A stretch of DNA of 32,519 nt, from assembly GCA_004553495.1 (NCBI GenBank), contig SFLE01000020.1, positions 1-32,519 on the forward strand. The letters are read 5' to 3'. This DNA is from Clostridiales bacterium (GTDB taxonomy: Bacteria > Bacillota > Clostridia > Oscillospirales > Oscillospiraceae). The translations under genes were made by a program, and so were the position numbers. This document shows positions 1 to 7,297 of the stretch, piece after piece; the stretch's first letter is position 1; every line of letters begins with the position of its first letter. The notes under the pieces are model-generated. The model saw nothing but the letters and a program-made list of their open reading frames with translations, was not told the origin of the DNA and searched no databases.

Positions 1-56
1 CGCATTTTTGCTTGTATTATTTTTCTCTTTTCCCTCTTTTTTCTCCATCCCTACGC

Positions 57-91
57 AAAAACGCCGGAGCACATCTTGCGACGCACTCCGG
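57..91 (-). terminator. Possible intrinsic terminator of the unknown membrane protein gene
   Basis: Read on the minus strand, CCGGAG and CTCCGG form a 6-bp stem around a long loop. The stem is followed after CG by five T residues, about 20 bases past the stop codon of the minus-strand gene. The loop is large and the stem short, so this is only a moderate candidate. No gene is visible to the left of it. Confidence 0.4.
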
Positions 92-111
92 TGGATTTAA
101 TTATTGCATTT

Positions 112-600
112 CTAACCGTCCTCTGACGGTTCGTCAGGGATATATTCAAGGATACGCTTGGAGTTTTCTGAATACCACACTGTTCCACTGCCTCCATCTT
201 CTGGCAAGCCAATTATTTCACTGCCATCTTTGGTATAGTCAAGAACGAGCTTCTCTCCATCATCGGTTATCAGAATAATCATTTCTCTTCGCGGACTTCC
301 TTTTGACGCTGGAGCAACCTCTATTGTATATTTCCCATGAGCCGACAAATAATGTTCTCCGACAATATCCTTGATTATTGGAACTACACTCGGCAAAACA
401 TAGCAACACAAGAATATTGCAACCAATATGAACCCTGTGCTGATGTCCTCCCATGTCTTGCCTTCACTTCGCTTCATCTTGATCTTTGTGGTCATATACC
501 AAATTTCCGGAATCAGACAGATAACAACTATGACCGCCAAAAACTTTAATTCAAAAGACACGGTGCTCCAGAGCATATCGGTGTAGGCTGAAAAATCCAT
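112..600 (-). CDS. Unknown small membrane protein, two membrane segments
   Basis: I do not recognise this 162-residue protein. It has two hydrophobic segments (about residues 17-37 and 56-80) separated by a basic, Lys/Arg-rich stretch. A hydrophilic C-terminal half of about 80 residues is rich in Asp, Glu, Gly and Ser and ends in an acidic tail. By the positive-inside rule the basic link is likely cytoplasmic and the C-terminal domain outside. The ATG at 600 is preferred because AGAGAGG lies nine bases upstream. A GTG at 609 is in frame but abuts that ribosome binding site. A candidate promoter lies 70 bases upstream. The gene stands alone, facing away from the riboswitch-led gene to its right. 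No function can be assigned. Confidence 0.7.
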   Translation of the reverse strand: MDFSAYTDMLWSTVSFELKFLAVIVVICLIPEIWYMTTKIKMKRSEGKTWEDISTGFILVAIFLCCYVLPSVVPIIKDIVGEHYLSAHGKYTIEVAPASKGSPRREMIILITDDGEKLVLDYTKDGSEIIGLPEDGGSGTVWYSENSKRILEYIPDEPSEDG

Positions 601-669
601 TGCTGTCACCCTCTCTCCATGCGTGGTATCGCTTGCGCTATGTTTCCATAATTTTTCTCTATGCCGTTA

Positions 670-698
670 ACTATATTATGATTTCCGAGGAAATACAA
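670..698 (-). promoter_or_regulatory. Candidate promoter of the unknown membrane protein gene
   Basis: On the minus strand TTGTAT and TATAGT are separated by 17 bases, giving a leader of about 65 bases to the ATG at 600. The match to the vegetative consensus is fair. Confidence 0.4.
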
Positions 699-745
699 GC
701 ATTTTTGATAAGGGTGCAAAACGGCGGTCACAGGCGGTGGGAATG

Positions 746-786
746 TTAACAGGCATCTTGAAAAATGTATAAATATTTGATATTAT
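746..786 (+). promoter_or_regulatory. Promoter(s) for the riboswitch-led transcript
   Basis: Two overlapping vegetative-type promoters are visible. One is TTAACA-N16-TATAAA (746-773). The other is TTGAAA-N17-TATTAT with an extended TG (758-786). The first would start RNA near 780 and include the outer riboswitch stem. The second would start near 793 and cut into that stem. Either gives an untranslated leader of about 320-330 bases. Confidence 0.6.
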
Positions 787-787
787 G

Positions 788-985
788 AGGTGTCTGAAAA
801 AATCCCGTCGGAAAACATCTTGCTGTGCCGGCGCAAAACAGAATATCGGGTTGGACGGCACGCTCCGCTGCGGCGGGGCAACGCGGAATGGGGTGAAATT
901 CCCCGCGAGTGGGTCACTGTGAAGACGCGCGGATAAAACCGCTGCGGATAAGTCAGATACGCGGCCGTTCGGTCAGGCACCTGCC
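788..985 (+). ncRNA. Cobalamin (B12) riboswitch
   Basis: The leader carries the conserved cobalamin-aptamer blocks in order. A GGGCAACGCGG segment comes first, then GGGGTGAAATTCCCC (the GGTGAAAATCC-type stem), then GGGTCACTGTGA (the CCGCCACTGT-type box at about 911-922). The B12-box-like AAGTCAGATAC follows, ending at 960. AGGTGTC (788-794) can pair with GGCACCT (976-982) as the closing stem, with one G-U pair. The order, spacing and approximate 200-base length fit the family. The outer limits are approximate. It lies upstream of a strong intrinsic terminator and then the SLH/DUF4430 gene, so bound cobalamin should switch the surface protein off by premature termination. That last point follows from how the family usually works and is not shown here. 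Confidence 0.85.
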
Positions 986-1043
986 GTCACCGGGATCGCC
1001 GCTATTACACGCCAAGGGGTCAGTACGCCCTTTTGCAAGTGAT

Positions 1044-1080
1044 AAGCCTGCACCGCCACGGCGGTACAGGCTTTTTCTTT
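1044..1080 (+). terminator. Expression-platform terminator of the cobalamin riboswitch
   Basis: AAGCCTGCACCGCC pairs with GGCGGTACAGGCTT, with a single C/A mismatch. It is followed by CTTTTTCTTTT and ends about 30 bases before the ATG of the downstream gene. Its position between aptamer and start codon suggests a regulated terminator. A smaller AAGGG/CCCTT pairing at 1014-1032 could take part in the alternative fold. Confidence 0.8.
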
Positions 1081-1112
1081 TGGGATAAATAAAAACAGTA
1101 AGGAGAAAACGC

Positions 1113-4100
1113 ATGAAAAAACGCATTATCTCGTTTTTGCTGACAGTGCTCATGGTCATGAGTCTGCTGCCCGCTTCCGTATTTGCGGCAGCCCCGACCG
1201 TCAGCAGCTTCTTCGAGGACCTGCCCATTTCCGCGGATCCCGGCACGGGTACGACGGCGTGGAAGGGATCGACATTGGACGGCGAAAGCGTCCTTATGTC
1301 AGGCAGCAAAGGTAAATCCCGCTCAACCAGCACCCTGACGCTCACTTTCACCGACGACACCCATCTTACATTTGAGTACAAGGTATCGTCCGAGGATGAC
1401 AGTGACAAATGCACGATAAAGCTCGGCGACACCGTCCTCGTTGATGAGGAGAGCGGTGATCAGGACTGGAAGGGTCTTGAGGTAGACGCAAGCAGCGGTG
1501 ACAAGCTCACCGTTACATACAAAAAAGACAGCGCGGTCGATAAGTACGACGACTGCGTTTACCTGCGCGGCTTTACCGCCGGCGGGGCGCTTATCGTCAC
1601 CTTCCACAACGGCGACGACAGCTACACTCAGAAGGTGTTCGGCGGCAAGGGCACTCTGAAAGCCACTGCCTTCACCAGCACCGACAAGATATTCGCCGGC
1701 TGGGCAACCGCCGAGGGCGGCGATGTTGCGTACAAGGACGGCGCTCAGATAGAGCTTACCGATAACATCGACCTCTATGCCGTGTGGTCGGCAGCGTTCG
1801 CGGTAACATTCAATGACGGCAGCAAGGAATCCGTCGTTCTGGTACCGCAGAATGAAGCCATCGGCAGCAGAATACCCGCCGACCCCGCCAAAAAGGGCTA
1901 TATCTTCGGCGGATGGTTCTGCGATGAGGCACAGCTCACAGCCGAGACCGTTATCGGCGCAGATGCCACCTATACCGCGAAATGGACTCCGATAACCTAC
2001 ACCATTGCCTTTAACGCAAACGGCGGCGAGGGCAGCATGGACAGCATCACCGCTGCCTATGACGAGGAGGTCGCTCTCCCCGAGAACGCCTTCACCCGCG
2101 CTGGATACAGCTTTAAAGGCTGGGGAAGCTACTTCGGCACATCTGCCGTCACCTACAAGGGCGAGGATACCGTCAAGAACCTTGCCAGCGTGCAGGACGC
2201 GACCGTCACGCTCTATGCCGCATGGAAGGGCGTCCCCGTAAATGTTACTCTTAAGCTCAACTATGAGGGCGCGGAGGACATCACCCGCACCGGCGTTGTC
2301 GGCGAAAACTATAACTATATCGCCACCGGCACCGGCGCAAAGCTTGACTCCATTAAGGATCCCGTCCGCACGGGCTACATCTTTGACGGCTGGTTCGACG
2401 CGGCTGAGGGCGGCAATGAAATCAGCCTGTCCTATAAGCTCACCGCCGCCGACGCAGAGAACGGCTTTGTCATGTATGCCCACTGGACGAAGGGCATCAC
2501 CGTTCATTTCGACGGCAACGGCTATAAGGGCACCATCGCGGACAAGACTGTGACGCCCGACAAGGTGTACAGCAGTCTGCCCTCCTATACCAACAGCTAT
2601 TACTGCCCCACAGGCAAGTATCTTGACGGCTGGTATATAAAGAACGAGGACGGCTCCTTCGGCGACGCCGTCACGAAGGACACCGTGTTCACCGGCGACG
2701 AAGTAACGCTCATCGCAAAGTGGCGCGATCCGCAGTATGTCATCAAGTTCAACATCAAGGACAGCGACAAGAGCACCACCGGCACGATGGCCGATCAGGT
2801 TGTCCCCTTCGGGCAGGACGCCGCGCTGACGAAGTGCGCCTTCTCCCGCGAGGGCTATGAGTTCGTAGGCTGGGGCACCAGCAGCTCCGGCTCCACCGTC
2901 GCCTACGCCGACGGCGCCACCATCAACCGCGCGTGGGACGATGACTACTGGGACGGCAGCTCGGACAACGAGACGTTTAACCTCTACGCCATCTGGACGG
3001 AGAAGAAGTCCCCCGAGCAGACTGCGGCCGAGGAAAAGCTCGATGCAGCCGAGACCGCCATCACCGGCAACTACACCCCCGCCTACGGCACAGACGAAAA
3101 TGCCCTGACCATGATCCGCGCCAAGCTGGCCGCCGCCGGGATCACGGATGTCACCGTAACGATGAAGGAGGCTGCTTACAGCAGCTATAACTATGTCGGC
3201 ATCACCGCCGACGGCACCATTCAATATAAGTGGAACGGAAACGGCTCCACTCCCGCCGCAAGCGGCACGGTCCGTCCGGTGCTTATACTTACCTGCACCG
3301 GCGCCGACGGCAAGACCTTTACCAAGGAGTCGGACGAGTGTCTGTTCTATATTCCTCTTGACGAGGCAAAGGCAACGGAGGCTCTGAATAAGGTCGCCGA
3401 CCGCATCTCAGTTCCCGAGACCATAGAAAGCGCCGACGACCTGACCTCTCTTGCAAAATACCCTCTCAAGGAAGGCGTTGACGAGACCAAGGTAGATTAC
3501 AACAGCAGCAGCGATCTCGAGCTCTGGTCTACCGCGACATGGACCTCGAGCGACAGCAGCATGATCTCCATCACCAGCGTTGACTACCCCTCCTTCTCCC
3601 CCTACAAGGTAACCGTGTCCATCCCCGAGAAGGATACTAAGGTGACTCTTACGCTCACACTGGTATATAACGGACACGAGGATCTCAAGCTTGTAAGGAC
3701 CTACACCGTTAATGTCAAAGGCAGCGTTCAGATCCCCGATTTCAGCTATGCCGATCTTATCGACCTGGTTCTCGACGAAGTGGGTCTTAAAAACTTCAAC
3801 ACCGGCGCAAAGCTTGACGCCGCCAATGTCACCTCCGACATTCAGTTCCCGACCACCAATGACTTCGCCCGCATCTCCTACAGCCACTATGAGAAGTCCT
3901 TCGACGGCAAGTTCACCCCGATACTTCTATGCACCGACAATGACAGTGTGGTAGTCTCGGCAGACCCCTCTGTCGCAAATGTCGCGCGCATGGTAACCTA
4001 CCGTCCGCTGCCCGGCAAGGATGCGCAGACGGTCACCGTAACGATAAAGATACTTGACCTTCCCTCCGGCGAGGGCAAGGATTACGAGAACATGACCGTT

Positions 4101-5714
4101 CTCGCCAGCAAGGACATAACCCTTACGGTGCAGCCGTTCGAGCAGTCCGAGCTCGACGCCGCAGCAGCGTTCATGAAGAAGGTCTGCACTCCCGAGGTCT
4201 ACTGGGAGGGCATCCGCTCCGCGAATAAGGATAAGGACAATGTCACCTCCAATATGAGCTCGTTTATCGAGATCGTTCCCAACGGCGACGGCTACAAGTT
4301 TATCCGCAACCAGGAGGACTACAACTTTGCAGGCGTGGAAGCCGATGATATTCCCGGCTGGTACGACTCGCAGATATACCGCTGCTTCCGTTCGAGCGTT
4401 CCCTGCGTTATCTCCCACGAAAACCTGCTGATAACACAGCCGAAGTATAACACCGAGGTCACCATCGACAGCGTTCTCACCTACACCGAGTACGCAAAGT
4501 ACTACGAGAAGTTCGGCTCCGATCCCGCTTACGAGCAGTTTGAGCAGTTCTATCAGCAGCCCGTTTCGGCGACCGTTACCGTTATTGGCACCGAGGGCAT
4601 ACCCGATCCCGACACTCAGCCCGTTGCCGTTACCGTCAACATCGACGGCAGCATCGGCAGCAAGCTGTTTAAGAGCATCCCCGATGCGGCATTCACCGCG
4701 GCAAAGGGCGATCACAAGACCGCAGCGGACGCACTGCTTGAGATATTCAAGCAGAACGGCTACACCTACAACGGAACTACCGGCTATATAAGCGGCGTTA
4801 CCGACGCAAACGGCGTTGCTCTTATAGCGGGCGACAGCGCCCACGGTCCGTGGTCCGGCTGGATGTTCACCGTTAACGGCGAAATGCCCATAAAGAGCAC
4901 CGACCCTGATACCGGCAATATTCTTTACGCGACTCTGGCTGATTACGAGCTTAAAAACGGCGATGTTCTCCGCTTCTACTTTGTAAACTGCCCCACCGAC
5001 GACGGCGATCATATCTGGGATGACGGCGAAGTAACGCTCAAGCCCACCTACAACCGTGCCGGTGAAAAGACCTACACCTGTGAGGTCTGCGGCGGCACCC
5101 GCACCGAGGAGATTGCAAAGCTCGACAAGTGCAGCGGCGGCGAAAACTGCCCCAGCCGCGTCTTCACCGATGTGAACACCGATGGCTGGTACCACGAGGC
5201 GATAGATTTCGTAAAGCTGCGCAAGCTGTTTAATGGCACCTCCGATACGACCTTTGCTCCCGATGCTCCCATGACCAGAGGCATGATGGTCACCGTTCTG
5301 TGGCGTGCAGCCGGCTGCACCGAGGCGAAGTCCGCCTCCGGCTTTACCGATGTAGCCGACGGTCAGTACTACGCCGAGGCGGTAGCATGGGCAAAGGAAA
5401 ACGGCATTGTTCTCGGCATCAGCTCAACAGAGTTTGCGCCCAATGCCAATGTCACGCGCGAGCAGCTCGTGGTGTTCATGTATCGCTATGCGAAGTTCTG
5501 CGGCGTTTCCGTTGAAAGCGGCGGAAGTCTCGACAGCTTCAAGGATAACGGCAGTCTGTCTGCATACGCAGCCGACGCAATGGCATGGGCTGTTGAAAAC
5601 GGCATAATCACCGGTATCAAGGAAACCGACGGCTCATACCTTGTACCTCAGGGCAATGCCACCCGCGCTCAGGTCGCGGCGGTATTCATGAGATATGCCG
5701 ACAACATAGGATAA
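1113..5714 (+). CDS. Secreted S-layer-anchored protein with InlB B-repeats and a DUF4430 domain; candidate corrinoid-binding surface protein
   Basis: This 1533-residue protein starts with a signal peptide (MKKR, hydrophobic core, cleavage near VFA at 25). A beta-rich region follows to about 155. Next come six Listeria-Bacteroides (InlB B) repeats at about 160-630, each marked by a GW motif such as FGGWF or FDGWF. Long beta-sandwich regions, apparently bacterial Ig-like, fill about 640-1165. A DUF4430-type domain at about 1170-1295 has the diagnostic GPWSGWMFTVNGEMP stretch and a closing KNGDVLRFYF strand. A Cys-rich patch (CEVCGG, then CSGGENC) lies near 1320-1345. Three SLH domains (about 1350-1400, 1410-1455 and 1473-1533) should hold it to the wall. 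DUF4430 is related to the C-terminal domain of transcobalamin/intrinsic factor. With the cobalamin riboswitch upstream, I infer surface capture of B12 or other corrinoids. AAGGAG lies eight bases before the ATG. Domain calls are firm for SLH and B-repeats, good for DUF4430; the ligand is inference. Confidence 0.9.
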   Translation: MKKRIISFLLTVLMVMSLLPASVFAAAPTVSSFFEDLPISADPGTGTTAWKGSTLDGESVLMSGSKGKSRSTSTLTLTFTDDTHLTFEYKVSSEDDSDKCTIKLGDTVLVDEESGDQDWKGLEVDASSGDKLTVTYKKDSAVDKYDDCVYLRGFTAGGALIVTFHNGDDSYTQKVFGGKGTLKATAFTSTDKIFAGWATAEGGDVAYKDGAQIELTDNIDLYAVWSAAFAVTFNDGSKESVVLVPQNEAIGSRIPADPAKKGYIFGGWFCDEAQLTAETVIGADATYTAKWTPITYTIAFNANGGEGSMDSITAAYDEEVALPENAFTRAGYSFKGWGSYFGTSAVTYKGEDTVKNLASVQDATVTLYAAWKGVPVNVTLKLNYEGAEDITRTGVVGENYNYIATGTGAKLDSIKDPVRTGYIFDGWFDAAEGGNEISLSYKLTAADAENGFVMYAHWTKGITVHFDGNGYKGTIADKTVTPDKVYSSLPSYTNSYYCPTGKYLDGWYIKNEDGSFGDAVTKDTVFTGDEVTLIAKWRDPQYVIKFNIKDSDKSTTGTMADQVVPFGQDAALTKCAFSREGYEFVGWGTSSSGSTVAYADGATINRAWDDDYWDGSSDNETFNLYAIWTEKKSPEQTAAEEKLDAAETAITGNYTPAYGTDENALTMIRAKLAAAGITDVTVTMKEAAYSSYNYVGITADGTIQYKWNGNGSTPAASGTVRPVLILTCTGADGKTFTKESDECLFYIPLDEAKATEALNKVADRISVPETIESADDLTSLAKYPLKEGVDETKVDYNSSSDLELWSTATWTSSDSSMISITSVDYPSFSPYKVTVSIPEKDTKVTLTLTLVYNGHEDLKLVRTYTVNVKGSVQIPDFSYADLIDLVLDEVGLKNFNTGAKLDAANVTSDIQFPTTNDFARISYSHYEKSFDGKFTPILLCTDNDSVVVSADPSVANVARMVTYRPLPGKDAQTVTVTIKILDLPSGEGKDYENMTVLASKDITLTVQPFEQSELDAAAAFMKKVCTPEVYWEGIRSANKDKDNVTSNMSSFIEIVPNGDGYKFIRNQEDYNFAGVEADDIPGWYDSQIYRCFRSSVPCVISHENLLITQPKYNTEVTIDSVLTYTEYAKYYEKFGSDPAYEQFEQFYQQPVSATVTVIGTEGIPDPDTQPVAVTVNIDGSIGSKLFKSIPDAAFTAAKGDHKTAADALLEIFKQNGYTYNGTTGYISGVTDANGVALIAGDSAHGPWSGWMFTVNGEMPIKSTDPDTGNILYATLADYELKNGDVLRFYFVNCPTDDGDHIWDDGEVTLKPTYNRAGEKTYTCEVCGGTRTEEIAKLDKCSGGENCPSRVFTDVNTDGWYHEAIDFVKLRKLFNGTSDTTFAPDAPMTRGMMVTVLWRAAGCTEAKSASGFTDVADGQYYAEAVAWAKENGIVLGISSTEFAPNANVTREQLVVFMYRYAKFCGVSVESGGSLDSFKDNGSLSAYAADAMAWAVENGIITGIKETDGSYLVPQGNATRAQVAAVFMRYADNIG

Positions 5715-5720
5715 CAAGCG

Positions 5721-5751
5721 AAAAACTCTGACCCACGGGTCAGAGTTTTTC
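5721..5751 (+). terminator. Intrinsic terminator of the SLH/DUF4430 gene
   Basis: AAAAACTCTGACC and GGTCAGAGTTTTT form a perfect 13-bp stem with a CACG loop, starting seven bases after the stop codon. Confidence 0.9.
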
Positions 5752-5779
5752 TTGACATTTCATTCGCTGAAACTATAAT
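5752..5779 (+). promoter_or_regulatory. Promoter of the ThrE-type exporter gene
   Basis: TTGACA and TATAAT, both perfect, are separated by 16 bases and directly follow the upstream terminator. The expected leader is about 27 bases, with AAGAAGAGA as ribosome binding site. Confidence 0.8.
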
Positions 5780-5812
5780 TGAGTAGTAATTTCAAGAAAG
5801 AAGAGATCTGTA

Positions 5813-7138
5813 ATGCAGCCGCAAACTACGCCAAATCACATGGAGATATACTGGCACGATTATGCCAGCCAATTTGGTGAGACTCCCATAACGGAGGCGA
5901 GCCTGACCGAGAAGGCATCGGTCATAGGGCGAACCGGACTGCTGCTGCTCTCGTGCGGCACCGGAGCATGGCGCGTGCGAAACTCGATGAACGCCATCGC
6001 GTCGCAGCTCGGCATCACCTGCACCGCAAACATCGGGCTTTTGTCGATAGACTACTCCTGCTTTGACGGAAAGCACTGCTTTTCGCAGTCGCTGTGTCTG
6101 CATAACACGGGCGTTAACACCTCAAAGCTGAACCGTCTCGAAAGCTTTGTCGGCAGCTTTCCGGAAAAGTACGCCCATATGTCCGGCGAAAAGATACACT
6201 CCAAGCTTGACGAGATAGAAAAGCTGCACGGTCTGTACTCGCCTGTCGCCCTGGGGGTTGCGTCAGCCCTTGCGTGCAGCGCGTTTACATTCCTGCTCGG
6301 CGGCGGCGTTATCGAAATGATATGCGCATTCATAGGAGCCGGTATGGGAAATTATATTCGCTGCGAGCTCAACCGGCGGCGCTTAACGCTGTTTCTCGGC
6401 ATAGTTTTGTCGGTGTCAGCCGCGTGCCTTATCTACACGGGCGCTCTGAAGCTCGGTGAGATACTGCTTTCCGTTCCGACGCAGCACGAAGCCGGATACA
6501 TATGCGCAATGCTGTTTATCATTCCTGGCTTTCCGTTTATAACGAGCGGCATCGACCTTGCAAAGCTCGACCTGAGGAGCGGTCTCGAGCGTCTGTCATA
6601 CGCGCTTATCATAATAGTCGTTGCTACCCTGACGGCGTGGGTCATGGCGCTTATCCTCGGACTTGAGCCGGTGAATTTTCCGCCGCTTTCAATATCGCCG
6701 GTGCTCCTGTTTTTCCTGCGGCTTGCCGCGAGCTTCTGCGGCGTTTTCGGGTTTTCCGTCATGTTCAACAGCTCGGCAAAGCTTGCAGCCATCGCCGCCG
6801 CCATAGGTGCAGTTGCAAACACGCTGCGGCTTGAGCTTGTCGATATTGCGGCATTACAGCCAGCACTCGCGGCGTTTATCGGCGCGATGTCAGCCGGCAT
6901 CCTCGCATCCATGATAAAAGGACGGCTGGGCTATCCGAGAATAGCGATAACCGTTCCCTCGATCGTCATAATGGTCCCCGGACTCTACATCTACCGCGCG
7001 GTATACAATCTCGGCATAATGTCGCTCACGGCATCATCCACATGGTTTGCCTCGGCAATGCTTATAATACTCGCGCTGCCCATGGGGCTTATATTTGCGA
7101 GAATACTCACGGATAAGATGTTCCGATACTGCACATAA
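5813..7138 (+). CDS. Threonine/serine exporter family membrane protein (ThrE type, both domains fused)
   Basis: This 441-residue protein has a soluble N-terminal half (about 1-150). It contains the segment VIGRTGLLLLSCGTGAWRVR and the following mixed alpha/beta region typical of the ThrP/ThrE N-terminal domain. About ten hydrophobic membrane segments follow, in two blocks: about 150-300 and 305-435, the second resembling the ThrE_2 domain. ThrE of Corynebacterium exports threonine and serine by proton antiport. Many Clostridia split these two domains into two small proteins, and here they are one chain, as in the original ThrE. Substrate here is inferred only. It is a single-gene unit with its own promoter, followed by a hairpin shared with the convergent tRNA gene. 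Confidence 0.85.
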   Translation: MQPQTTPNHMEIYWHDYASQFGETPITEASLTEKASVIGRTGLLLLSCGTGAWRVRNSMNAIASQLGITCTANIGLLSIDYSCFDGKHCFSQSLCLHNTGVNTSKLNRLESFVGSFPEKYAHMSGEKIHSKLDEIEKLHGLYSPVALGVASALACSAFTFLLGGGVIEMICAFIGAGMGNYIRCELNRRRLTLFLGIVLSVSAACLIYTGALKLGEILLSVPTQHEAGYICAMLFIIPGFPFITSGIDLAKLDLRSGLERLSYALIIIVVATLTAWVMALILGLEPVNFPPLSISPVLLFFLRLAASFCGVFGFSVMFNSSAKLAAIAAAIGAVANTLRLELVDIAALQPALAAFIGAMSAGILASMIKGRLGYPRIAITVPSIVIMVPGLYIYRAVYNLGIMSLTASSTWFASAMLIILALPMGLIFARILTDKMFRYCT

Positions 7139-7144
7139 GGATAT

Positions 7145-7174
7145 AAAAAAACCTGAAAGCCTTAACTTTCAGGT
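7145..7174 (-). terminator. Intrinsic terminator after tRNA-Val, possibly bidirectional
   Basis: ACCTGAAAG and CTTTCAGGT form a 9-bp stem with a six-base loop. On the minus strand it is followed by a run of T residues, so it mainly serves the tRNA transcript. On the plus strand the T tract is poor (CTTC), so it would end the exporter transcript only weakly. Confidence 0.75.
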
Positions 7175-7183
7175 CTTCAAAGT

Positions 7184-7260
7184 TGGTGGAGAATAGCAGA
7201 CTCGAACTGCTGACCTCTCGCGTGTGAGGCGAGCGCTCTAACCAGCTGAGCTAATTCTCC
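7184..7260 (-). tRNA. tRNA-Val, anticodon CAC
   Basis: The minus strand reads GGAGAAT...ATTCTCC as acceptor stem, then discriminator A and an encoded CCA end. The D arm contains AGCTCAGCTGGTTAGAGC. The anticodon arm is CTCGC-CTCACAC-GCGAG, giving anticodon CAC (codon GUG, valine). The T arm is CAGCAG-TTCGAAC-TGCTG. All four stems pair. A perfect TATAAT (minus strand, 7272-7277) lies about a dozen bases upstream, inside the 3' end of the neighbouring operon region. The tRNA may therefore be transcribed on its own or by read-through. Confidence 0.97.
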
Positions 7261-7297
7261 GCAGCTTTTGTATTATAGTGCGGGATATTTTCATCTA

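Noticed and set aside
12..278. Possible small plus-strand gene at the left edge
   Set aside because: No ribosome binding site, atypical composition, and it overlaps the minus-strand membrane protein gene.
1600..3000. Tandem repeats that might be a CRISPR or satellite array
   Set aside because: The periodicity is the protein-level InlB B-repeat; DNA copies are diverged and lack uniform spacers.
1323..3224. Long open frame (633 codons) antisense to the SLH/DUF4430 gene
   Set aside because: It is low-complexity (Gly, Ala, Val rich), has no ribosome binding site or domain, and arises from codon bias of the real gene on the other strand.
3927..5195. Second long antisense frame under the SLH gene
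   Set aside because: Same composition-driven shadow; the plus-strand domains are unmistakable.
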